A stretch of DNA of 64,000 bases from Formicarius rufipectus. Taxonomy: Eukaryota; Chordata; Aves; Passeriformes; Formicariidae. Below, piece after piece: positions 26,001 to 38,000 of the stretch. How positions within the stretch are numbered: the stretch's first letter is position 1; the number at the start of each line of letters is the position of its first letter. Under the pieces are notes generated by a model, which saw nothing but the letters and a program-made list of their open reading frames with translations, searched no databases and was not told where the DNA came from. Made by a program: the position numbers and the translations under genes. The DNA is taken from assembly GCA_013399695.1 (NCBI GenBank), contig VXAU01003513.1, forward strand, positions 124,001 through 188,000, read 5' to 3'.

Positions 26001-29000
26001 CTCGGAAGCACTCTCTCCAAATTTGTGCTCTCCTAGAACAATGCCCTTTTACTTGGATTTTTAGTAATGATGTATTGCTTTTGTCAACAGGATACAGATT
26101 GTAGAGATGCCAGCCTCTCTGTGCAAGTGTTTATTTTACATTCTCCGATTTGATCCAGGACATCTGAGTTTACAGAGCTTCATTACACACTTCTCTTCCA
26201 TATGCGTTCTTGAGAGGCCTGTTTTGACAAGTGCAGTACAACTATGTAGTATTAATGATGATGGTGATAAACAAGGAAGGTACAGGGGTTTCTTAGAGAC
26301 ACATCTCTGTAAGATCTGTTTGCAGTCACAGAACCTGGCAAAGTTATGACTTTGTTTTGAAGTGATGCAAAGCCTAACCACTGGCAGGAGGAAAGTCAGA
26401 AAAAATACGTAATTCATTTACCAAATTATTTCAGATTCTGGATGACAGAAAGCAGTGGTGGAAGGTTCAGAACAAGAGTGGCAGCACAGGCTTTGTGCCA
26501 AACAACATTTTGGACCCTCTGAGGAATCAAGAAGGTGGTCAGGGATGGCCGGAGCCTGTGTATACCCGCACCATCCAGGTACTATCTCCTGTTGGGAGCA
26601 AAACTTTCCTTTGAAATGTGAATGTGTGCATGTGGAGGAGGAGGAGATTCACAACAAGGCTAAGAGAGCTGCGTGTTCCACTGATACATCAAAAAGAATT
26701 TACATTTCCTGTACAGGCTGAGTGTAATTTCTGTATTTCATTGAGTCTAACTTGTGATAAGGTGATAGAGACACAGCAAAATGTTTTACTTTGAGTTTGG
26801 TTTTTTCCCTGCTTATTTGCTTAGAGGTGATAGTTTGAATCCTAATGGATGTGTATGTATTTATTTTAATTGCAAATATCCCTTGTGGATTGATAGCTGT
26901 TGATGCCAAAGAAGGAATTTGAATTATTTAAGGTAGGGTCATCTTTGTTTCTCCTAGGAGAGTGAACTCTAGCCTTTTTTTTTTTTCCCTCCCTGATTAT
27001 GTGTGTCTCTATCTCAGTCTTGAATTTATTTAATTAATGTAATTTTGTAGTCATAAAAAAGAGGCATATTTGCTTTTGAATTCACAAAGCAGGTATTTTT
27101 CAATTAGAATTTTCAATTACTATGTCTGTGCACTCTATTCCTGACCTAATTCTGGCTTTCTTTCATGTAGTGGTGTGGAATTAAGATTTTTGTTTTGTGA
27201 TTTCTTTTATGTGTTCAACAGAATTAGAAAGTAAAATACTTTTAAAAAAGTCTTATATCAGTGCAATTGTCCACTCAAGTAAGGATATACAGGAAGAAGT
27301 TGTAATGTGTATTTTTAGACAAAATCTAAAGGAGTCAGAGGCTGCTAAAATAAGAGGTTATGTTTTATAAGACATGTTTCTTTCCTTTTGTTTCTAACGA
27401 TCTTGAAAGTTTAGGCAAACAAGTTTGGATTAAGCAAAAATTCCAGGCCTGCCTCTGAATCAGAGTTCAGTCCAAATGAAAACCAAATTTCTGTTGAAAC
27501 TTGAAGTTTAATTTAATATTCATTCCTTGTGCCTACACATTCCGGCTGATGACTGAAAACCAAGAAATGCCATAATATTTTTCACAGTAATGTAGTAGAC
27601 CTGTCTTGAGCTTGACGGGCTTGAATCAGACCATTTTGGAGCTTTCCATAATTGTTTGCCCATAATGTGTTGGCCTATTCTGATTGATTGTGGTTTTGCC
27701 TGTCTGCAAAATGAAGCATGCATGTAGAATGCTTTTCAAATCCTGATCTAAAGATCTGACTTGTTTTTCCTCTTCATGTGCATGTCCTTTTGTGTGTTTG
27801 GAATTTGCCAATAAGTCCTGAGCAGACTGAGTACAGTTTTGAGTAGAGGCTCCTACACTGTTCTTTGTAACGCACTGCAGGGTTTGCAGTTTTCTCTTTG
27901 AAATAATGTCAGGATGTGTCATATAATAAATTAATCATTTCCATAAAGGATTCCCCACAGACCTATGAAAATTAGGGTTAGAGAAGAATGTTTAAGATGC
28001 GTTTGTTTCTTTGCTGGCAGGTTATTCCCTACAGCTTGATCCTATTCAAATGTAAGCTTAAAATACTGTGAAGTTATTTAAGAATATAATGAATTGGACA
28101 TGAGAAATGGAGTCTTTACCAAAATATGTCAGTAATGTTGTTCTTAACTTCATGATGATTATTATAATTTTATCACTCCTGAGCATGCTCATTTGTCTGT
28201 TTTCCTGTGATAGATACATGGTTCATTTGGGTTCTGTTTGCATAACTATTTATTTTCATAAGAGCACTATGAGACATTGCTGTTGTTTCAGAAGGAAATG
28301 AGGCATTGCAGGCATGACTGCCTTGCCCAAGGTCAGACAAGAGAACCTGTGGGTAGAGCAGGAAATTTAAGTGGTTCCTATCAGTGCCTTTGCCAGACCC
28401 TGAACACGAGCAGGCTCAGCACCTGGTGCTCTGCAGATTTTGCTGTTCTCCTAAGTTGTCTTTGGTTTTCAAAAGGCTGCTTTCAAAGTAGCCTGTCAGC
28501 TGCGCTGAGCCGCAAGTGAGAGCTGTGTGCAAGGTTAGTGTCTTCCTTTACAGACTAATGGCCTTCAATGCACTGCTCACCAAAGGATGCTTCCAGATTA
28601 CTAGGGGGGATTAAGGATTCCATCGAAAGAGATAATTTTTCCATTTGATTATGCTACAGACAGACACTCTCTGGGAGATTAATGCCTCATTATCACACTT
28701 ATTCTCAGAGCTGCAGAGTTTGTTTTACTCTCTGTTCCCTTTCCTAGTGACATCTGAGCCCACACATTAGTTTAGACCCTGATTTTTCATTCAACCCCTT
28801 TCAGGATCCAGGTCTCAGATGGTTACTTGAGAGCACCAAGGTGATACTTGCAGGAGCATTGCCAGCTATATTTTAGATGTTTTGTCATCCTTGTGATTTA
28901 CAGGCTGTAACATGGTCTGTCTTTTGATCACCTGAATTAGTTCCAGGCAACAGTATTTTTGCTTTTTTATTACTTTTGTACTTTTAGGAGAGCATTTTGC

Positions 29001-32000
29001 TAAATTCTTCTATTTTCTACTTATGTCATTTATTGTTTACAGGAGTTTTCTGTGGTGTTGATCATTTAATCTGTCTTTTTACTGTGAACCAACAGTAGTA
29101 TTTCACCTTCCTATTGTGTATGAACATAAACAGTTTCCCATGCACTCTGATTTCTTAATTTCTACAAGTAGTGCTGGTGAACCTATAAAATAATTCATTA
29201 TAGTATTTCCTATTTACTGTTTATTTATTTTTTTAATGTTCTTGAAAACGAAGTCTGAAGAACATAATTGGGATAGAGGTGTGTATCTTGGTGGGCATGT
29301 TAATTAATCTCCTGACACCCTTTGTGAGGTGAGACAAATCAGTGATGTGTATGAAATCCTTAGGCACAGAGAGTAAATGCTAAGTCAAACACAGTCCTGT
29401 AGTCTTACTTAAAATAAAAAACATCATTGTCCATAGTGACAGGGTACATAGGGAGCATGTCTTGATGTAAACATCAAGGCAAACATCTCCACCTTATTTA
29501 GGGCAAGTGTCCTTTGCCTTTCTTATTGATCTGCCATCAAGTCTTTCAAGTCTTTGTTTATCATCTCACTGAAAACACCTCAATGGGAAATTGTTTCCCC
29601 TCAAGCACAGCATTTGTGCTCCAAGTTAATGTCATAGTGTGATACTTATCTTTTGCCAACTGGTACCCTTCCTGCCGATCATGAAGTGTTTGATAATGAA
29701 GAGCTGCAGATGCCAGGTGTTCATTTTGCAGTAGCCAGTGAGATGTCTTAATTCTTGACCAAGGGCCAGTATCTTTTTTTACTTCATTTCATATCAAGTT
29801 CTCTTTAAAACTGCCACCGGACCAAGACTTTTTGAGGGCTTTTAAAAAAAAATAGAGTTGTTTCCTGTCCAGTTCAAAATTGATCCAATCCAAAATTACA
29901 GGATACCACTTACAACACAAAAATGTAGTATGTTGATTAATGATTGGACTTTGTCCATATTTTCTTTTTTCTATTTTTTTTTCCAGAAATGAGGACTAAT
30001 CCTAGCTGATAATAATTTGAATAAGTAAATTCTGTCTAAGTTTCCTGTAAATTCAGTAAAACAACAGATGTTGTTCACCCAGCAAAGAGCTATTGAGGTG
30101 ACTTTTAATGGGGTTTTAGTAGGCAGCTGTTTGCATAATAGCTGAGCCCACCAAAGTAAACTCTGGCAAAAGCCTTTTCCTTGAAATTTTCTCTTCCAGT
30201 CTTGTGGGCCTCGTTGGCCCTTTTGGCTGAAAACAAGTAGTTGGTACGTTCTTCAAATGAGTCTCAGAAGACATCTGAACCACAAGGCTGTTGACAAAAC
30301 TGAGGCTGAATGCTCTGCACCCCTCTTGGTGGATTCCTGTCACTGTGCAAACAGGAATGTGGCACTAAAATGTTTGGAAAGAGAGTAAACTGGTAGTTCT
30401 GTGTCTGCGTTAACTCAGTGAGAACATTTCCCAGCACTAACGCTAGTTATGGCTGCTTCCAGTCTCTTTTTAATGTTAAGTGTGTATTTACCATAGTTTG
30501 AATGTGCATTTTTATTTAATACTAAAATGCATTTGAAAATATGTTGTTCACAGTGTTTTACAGTGATCAAGAATGAGGGTCAATACCATTAGCACTTTTA
30601 TTCAAACTTACTATCTTGCTTTCATTAAAAATAGATGGAATTTTATTAAATCATGTTTTCTTTTTAACAAGATGCAACCTATAGTATGTTGAAAGCAGCT
30701 TTGGAACTTCATTTTTTTTTTCCTGTAAAAACAAAGGTTTTTTGGCAAGAAATAAGAAAACAAAATGTAGTGTCCCAGCAAGCTTTTCTGGTATATCCAG
30801 ATTTTTGATGAGTGTGTCTGTATCAACACCATTCCAAGTAATCTAAAGGATTTGTTCCAATTTACATGAGTTGAAGATGACAAGTTTATTCTTAAAAGAA
30901 ATAAAAATGTGAGGAAGAAAGTAAAATAAAATGCAGAATTGTTCCTTGTTCATGTTACTGTGAGGAATCAAGTGAGTAGCTAGTCAGCACATTGTCCAGG
31001 GAGGTGGTTCTACCCCTCTGGTCTTCTCCGGTGAGTCCCTCCAGTCTGCTGCAGACCCCACTTGCAGAGCTGCCTCCAGCTCTGGGGCCACCAGCACAGC
31101 AGAGACATGGACCTGTTGGAGCGAGTCAGTGAAGGCCACGTAGATGATCAGAGAGCTGGAGCACTTCTCCTAAGAGGAAAGGCTGAACGAACTGGAATTG
31201 TTCAGCCTGGAGAAGAAAAGACTGTGGGGAGACCTTCTGGTGACCTGTCAGTACTTAAAGGGAGCCTACAAGAGAACTGGAGAGAGACTTTTACAAGGAT
31301 ATGTAACATGAACAGGGGATAATGACTCTAATCTTAGAGGTTTAGATTATATATTAGGAAGAAATTATTTCCTCTGTGGGTAGTGGGACACTGAAACACA
31401 TTGCCCAGAGAAATGGTGGCTACCCCATCCCTGGAACTGTTCAAGGCCAGATTGAGTGAGGTTTTGAGCAAGCTGGTTTAGTGGGAGGTGTCCCTGCCCA
31501 TGGCAGGGGGATTGGAAGAGGATGGAATGTCAAGGTCTCTCCCAACCCAAACCATTCTTTGATTACATGTCTGACACCAGTGACCTTCATCCCATTTTCT
31601 GAGCTAGACAAGATTTCTTGAGTTGAAACAAATAAGTATCTTTTTTATTACCTGCTGTGACTTAACTCTTATTGTTCTACAGTTGCACGTGTTCCCTACA
31701 TTCACCTGATGATCTTCAATCCATTGTCAGTTTTTATTTTGCGTTTAGCATTTTATTGAAACTCTGTAAGTTTGTAATGTCTTTGAAAAGAACTGATTGC
31801 TTATATGTATGCTTTGTAGCTAGCACTCTGTTCATTATTCAAAGTAGAAATATAAGAATAACTCACTATGTGAGTGAGAAGAGTAATAATTAACATTGAT
31901 GTTCCTTTGTTTTCAATTGCTAATGTGCATGAAATTTCAGGAGTGATGTGTGAGGCGGTTACTTTTTACATTTCTGAGAATACTATTTGATGTGATTTAC

Positions 32001-35000
32001 TCAATTTTCCTCACAGCAATTACTGGGAGAGCTTTCAGAGGTAACTGAATTACTCATCTGATACTGAATCTCACAACTTACTCTTTTGTACTATGTAGTC
32101 ACTAAATTCCATAGTGCATGCTTGGTTCTTTTCGTAGCAATGAATAGAAATGGTGAGATGAATGTGTGAATGTCGTTAAAAGATCTGGAGTTAAAAAGGT
32201 GAGTGTTTAAAAAAAGAAATGTTAAATGTGATTCAAATATAAAATTGGCTTTTGGGCACTGTTCAACAAGATCCAAAGTGTATTTCACTGTGGCTTCGTC
32301 CATAAATTTAGAATGTGAGTGATCCTTTGAGACTAATTTTTGTTTCCGCTCCAGCAAGTTGTTTTGATGAGGCTTATGATTGCAGGACAGCATATCTTGG
32401 CAACTACTTCAGTAGCATCCATTGAAAGCTACATGTAGTTTTTAGCTATCACTTTTTCTGGATTATGATTGTGGTGATATGCAGTTGATGCCTTGGTCCT
32501 CTCTATCATAAAAAGTCCTACTTTTTCTTTGCATGGTATTTTTAAGAAGGTCAAGGCACACATGAAGGTACATTGTGGGGACAACAGTCTAATAATTGGT
32601 ATCTGTGAACAAGATTAAAAGGTGTGAATATCATTAGATCATTTTAGTATCTGTGAAATTTTAAAATTCATTAACAAGATTTTGTACAGCTCTTTCACTG
32701 AAGAACAAATTTCATAAATATATTTATTCTGCTTGTTCTATTTTATATTACACATTTCACTTTTCTTGTCGTTTGGCATTCTTAAAAGTATTTATTGTCT
32801 TAACAGAGTAGAATACAGAAAAGTCTCTTGTGATCATTTTCTTTTATCTCTGCACAATGCCCTGCACAAGGTAGACACAAAATAGATGAGAGGGGAATGC
32901 CTTTGATAACTAAATGCTAAGATAAAAATGAACAAACAAAAATATTTGCTCCAGTAACTATTACAATTTAAGTGAAAAATTATTTAAGGGGAATAAACAT
33001 GTGATTTCTCGGGATTAATTGACTGGCCGTACAAGCTGATGGGATAAGTTTGATGCTGGTCTGACTTGGTCTAGCTGCAATGATTGCAGTTTACATTCTT
33101 TGCAAAATGTCTTGTCCATCAGCTGAATTTAACTGAATTGGGGATTCCTGTAGAAGGGCAGCTGCTGACATTTAATGGAAGTTTGATTGTTGTTAGGGCA
33201 GTGATTTGTGCTCAGATTCTAACATATGGCTCCTACAAATATTTCCTTACTTGAACTGCTGTAAACCCTCTGCCTCCAAGGAAATAGGGACAGGTATTTC
33301 AGGAAGGAGCAATGAATCTGGGGAATGTACTCATCTATCTTCATACCAAAGTAAACAGACTTCTCATAACTAAGAAATGAGACATTCTTATTGGGCAAAC
33401 AAACTTTAATATTGAACTTTCAAGCTGTGTTAGTCCAAAATTGCAGAGAGGGAATACTGTTAAACGTTGAGATAAGGAGTTTGAACTGTTTGAATGAAAA
33501 GGGTAGCATAGGTTGCCTATGGACTTGTCTGTCGTTGGGATTGCTTTGGGAAAATACATGTGCCTTCCTGTAACTGGTGCCATTCTAAAGGCAAAGGAGA
33601 AGAAATTCCTTCCCAAAATTATTCTTAGACGCCTGCTAGTTAGTTATTAGAAGTAAGATAACTTGCACATTGTTAGAGCTTTGCATGAAGTATGGGGAAA
33701 AGAAAAAAAGGCCTTATTCCAAGAACTGTGGAATTTGGGATTTTTTTTTTTTTTTAATAGATCATTGCACTGAGATGATATGCAGCGATCACACTGATAG
33801 CTGAAAAGGCACAATTGAATGGGTAGGAGGAGGAACCTTCTAAATGCTGTCTGCAGTTCAAGAAACAATGTGTTACCCCCATTCCATTTTTAAGTTAAAA
33901 CCTTAGTTGGGATTAGGTGTGGCTGATTGTGTTAATTTTTCTCTTGTCTTTTTATGTAACACCTCTAAAATATACCCTTTTACACTGATAAAATTCAATA
34001 ATTTAGAAATTTTGAATGCTGTAAAAAGTGCTAGGTAATAGAAGTTTGGGATTTTAAAACAATTTAATTTATAGAATTTTTCTGTGTGAAAGGAGAAAAC
34101 ATATTTGGGATGCTTCCACTGCTGTGAGCTTTGTGGCCCACAGAGAAGGAAATCAGTGGCAAACATTGAAGCCAGATCAAGTTTTGCCAAATTTTGGAAG
34201 TATATCTGGCAAGTAAGATGCCTTTGTGTAATAAATGACATCAACTGGTGCAAAGCATCCGAGCAGAAACCTGAGCTTGTCTGCAGTCCAAATTTTGTTG
34301 TCGCACTGAGTCTCTCTGCATCTTTTCAGAAACAAAGGATGGACTATGTAGCTAAACAACCTGATCCAGTTCCTGCTACTCCTTTGCCACCTCCCACACC
34401 TGCTCCTGTCCCCGTGGCTGTCCCCCTCCCTCCCAGTGCACCAGCACCTATTCCAGTTCCCGTGCCCAAAGCACCAGCAGCCGTCAGCCGCCAGAGCAGC
34501 ACCTCCAGCGACAGTGGTGGGAGTGTTGCACGAGACACCCAGAGGCAGAAACAAATTCCTGTGGATCGTAAGTTTGTCCAAGAAACAAAACAAAAAGTAT
34601 TTCTCTCATTCTTGTGTGTTTTTCTTAATCCTAAAATTCCTTGAAATTGTGTTTGAGACGAAAAATTTAGTTTTAACCCTGTGTTTAAAATACAGGTTTT
34701 CTGTATTTGTTTGCTCTGACCCTCCATAATCATATTGATAAACAAGGACAAAACACTTCGACAGTTGTCTCAGTCCTAAATCCTCTCCTTTTATGAATGT
34801 CAGGGATCTCCAGTCAGTGGTTTTCAACACTAGAAATGCCCATGCTGATATTCTGGCCAATGCACATTTTCCATCTAAACTCACTGTCATGTTACAGCCT
34901 AAATTGCTTTTAAAATCAGTTACACTGGTTTTAAACTTCAGTTCATGAGCATCCGTATTTCTAGGTCATTTACACCATTCTGAAACATGTATCCAAGGCT

Positions 35001-38000
35001 TGCAAGAAGGCTTACAGGTCTGGCTGATGCATAGGAACCATTTCGTAGTAGTATTGTTGGAGACTCATGCTCAGGTCCCCGTGGCTTGGTCAAGGCAGCA
35101 GCAGCTGGCAGACCATGGAGCAGACTTTCATGTCATTGTCCTATGAGGCAGCTCTTTAGCTGGAAAAACTTGGTAATGGGCATCCAACAGTGACTTTCAT
35201 GAAAAGTTCTGATTAAAGCCGTTGCTGAGACTGCTACTCTGCACTGACTGAAAAGCATGTTATGTAATGTCAGTAATTTCTGTTCTAAATGCACTGTAAG
35301 CAATGTGATTGCTTGGCATAGAAATAACTGAAACATGTAGGCAAGCATTTTCTATAGCTTTTAAAGTAATAGCTGTTAAAATAATGAGCTTTTTGTAGTT
35401 CAGGAGTTGACAGCTTTTCCCATTCTCTGACTCCCTGCCTTAGAAAATCCCTCTTCCACCTAAGGTTAGGAATTGGCATTGAGCATAACCCTTTCTGGGG
35501 AAGGGCTTCTTTTCCCCCCATCCCCAGTGGATGAGAAGTGTGCCTGTGTGGATAATCAGAGTCTGTCATTGGAGCCTGTCTTGTCATCGCCTGGTGGAGG
35601 GCAAGCTCTTGGCTAAGCTCTGAACTCAGGAAGGTTCTCAGACCTTTTTAATATATTCACCTAAAGGACAGTCTGGCTGAAAATTATAAATGATGCCTGG
35701 CAGGATAAACAGGCTTCTTTGCTGTTTCCCAAAAAACAGTAGGGCCAGATTCTGCCTTAGTCCTATTTTGGGTAGTTTGTTACTTAAATCAGAAGCCCAA
35801 GCAGTTACAAAAGATGTGGAGAGTGAGAGTGAATTTCACACACACACACTTGCACAAAAATGGGAATTTTATTTCCATGTAAGAACTTTGCGTGCCATAG
35901 CATATCTGTGTCCTTGAATCCATGATGGCCTTCTCTGTCCATCTGTGGAAAATGAGAAAACCATCCTTGCTTCAGGTGCAGGGTGCGAGGTGTGAAGTAG
36001 TAGACTAAGTGGTTACAAGACATCTCTTGCCCTCTCAGCTCTGCTGAGGCCTTGGGTCACGCACAAGAGCTCCTGTACCCTCCCAGAGCTGTCACTCAAG
36101 CCCAGTTATGGGCTTCAGGTACCTCAAAGCCCTTGCAGGATAGATGCCTCTCCTAAGTGGGCAAACTTCCCATGCATCTGCTGCTCAAGTACCCACTGGA
36201 CTCCTGCAGAGAAGACTGCAGAACCTGCTCCACACCCAGGGTATCTTCTTTATTTCTGATATCACATCTAACAACAGTAGGAGTCTGTTATCTAACAGCT
36301 AAATATTTGTCTTTTGATATAGTCTTGGTCTAGATTAAGTGTAAGTCTTTCAATACCTGTGTAAATAGAAGGACGATAGCAATGTTCTCTCTTCCTGCTT
36401 GGGAAAATAATAGGTGCATACTTTGGTAACATTGCCTAAAGGCTTTACTCATATAACCCACTTTTCAAATATCACTGAGCACATGCTGCTTGGGCTTCTG
36501 ATTCACACTCTGGAGAGGGGGGGACCCTACACAATAGGGTGCCTCAAATATTATACTAGAGGTATTTTGTCCACTTTCAACCTGGGGCTGTTTTGTAAAG
36601 GAAAAAAGAAAATGGCTAAACCAGTGGTTGGGGTTTTTGTTTTGGTTTTGCTGTGGTGATTAAAAAAAATCTTAGAGGCCTATGTAAAGCTTGTTTTCAT
36701 TTGTGTAACTGCCTAGAGATGTTGATCCCTGGAGAGGTTTTGAGAGAATATAAAAGGAAAGCGAAAAAGGAAACATTATTGCTATCTTATTTTTTTTTTT
36801 CATATTGAAGTTGTAGTTTTCTTCTGTTCCTATTGGTGTAATCGGAGAAAAGGGATAGCTTTTGCCATGTGAGTGCATCAGAGAAGGTGCTGTAGTTACT
36901 GTTTGTGTATCAAAGTCAGAAGGTTGAATAAAGATCACTAAAAATATCTTGGCAAGGAAATCCTGAAAATTTTTGAGATAACTTGTGTTGCTTGTCAGAG
37001 GATTTTTATAGTTGTTCCAGGATTTCAGCAACTCAGTTCCAGGAACTGAACTAAATGCTTCAGGCAGATGGGTTCTGGAGGATAGGGAATTCATACAGTT
37101 TTGTTAAAAATAAATAAGCAAATTCTTGCCCATGATAGCAACTGCCTTTTNAGAAAATTTTTGCCCAGGATAGCAACTGCTTTTTTTTTTTTTTTTTTTT
37201 TTAAACTGCAAAATGTATGTTTCACTAGTCACAGTCGCTCCAGGCTTGGAGTGAATTCAGATTTCTTAAAATCCCTTCAAAAATGTGACTACTGTAATAG
37301 CTCATTAAATGCAAGGTGATATGTGTCAGCAGCTGTGAAATAATTTTCCCTACGTTGATTTGCATTAAAAACTTGAACTTTCAACTAAGAAAATATTAGT
37401 GGAAAGTGCTACTTTTCCACAGTGTAAGCAATGTTATAACCTTCCTCATCTTTTTTTTGTTTTTGTTTTTAAAACATGACAATTGTAGTTGAAGAAAGGC
37501 AGACTATGACTATTGAATGACCCTCTCTGCGCATTTTCTTCTGCAGCTTGGGTGCTGTCAGACTGATCTATACCTCTATGTGACAGCCAGCTCATCTCTC
37601 CTTTCCAGGATCTTGGTTGAATTCTGTTTGGGTTTTTATTTTTCACTTTTGTTTTGTTTTGTGAAGAGAGCATTTGGAATATTGAAATATTCCTGGGGGA
37701 AAAAGATCAGTAATTTGATCAGATCTAGTGAGTGAATCTTTAAAGAAAAAAGACAGTTAAAGATTTAAAGTGGAGTGTAAAAAGTGACCTGGCTTTGATA
37801 GAGCAACCTTGAGAAGAACTCCTATGGAACCTTTCTCTCTAGGCAGGAAATCGCAGATGGAGGAGGTGCAGGATGAACTTGTTCACCGGCTCACCATCGG
37901 CCGGAGCGCTGCCCAGAGGAAGTTCCACGTACCACGACCCAACATCCCAGTAGTTAACATCACTTACGACTCCTCGCCTGAGGATGTGAAAGCATGGTTG

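Larger units (their letters stand above)
26579..34329 (+). other. EPS8: EPS8 intron, 7.75 kb, the longest here
   Basis: Contains a MIR-like relic (28,285-28,370), an 18-bp inverted repeat with a forkhead-type core (29,461-29,478) and a plus-strand CR1 (31,060-31,566). The stretch 28,540-28,720 looks non-repetitive and homeobox-site-like, but I cannot test conservation. No exon of another gene seen. Confidence 0.7.

Noticed and set aside
34105..34644. 179-codon frame containing the EPS8 proline-rich segment, which might suggest a longer exon
   Set aside because: The acceptor before 34,330 and donor at 34,568 give the phases needed by both neighbouring exons; the extra codons on either side are intron.
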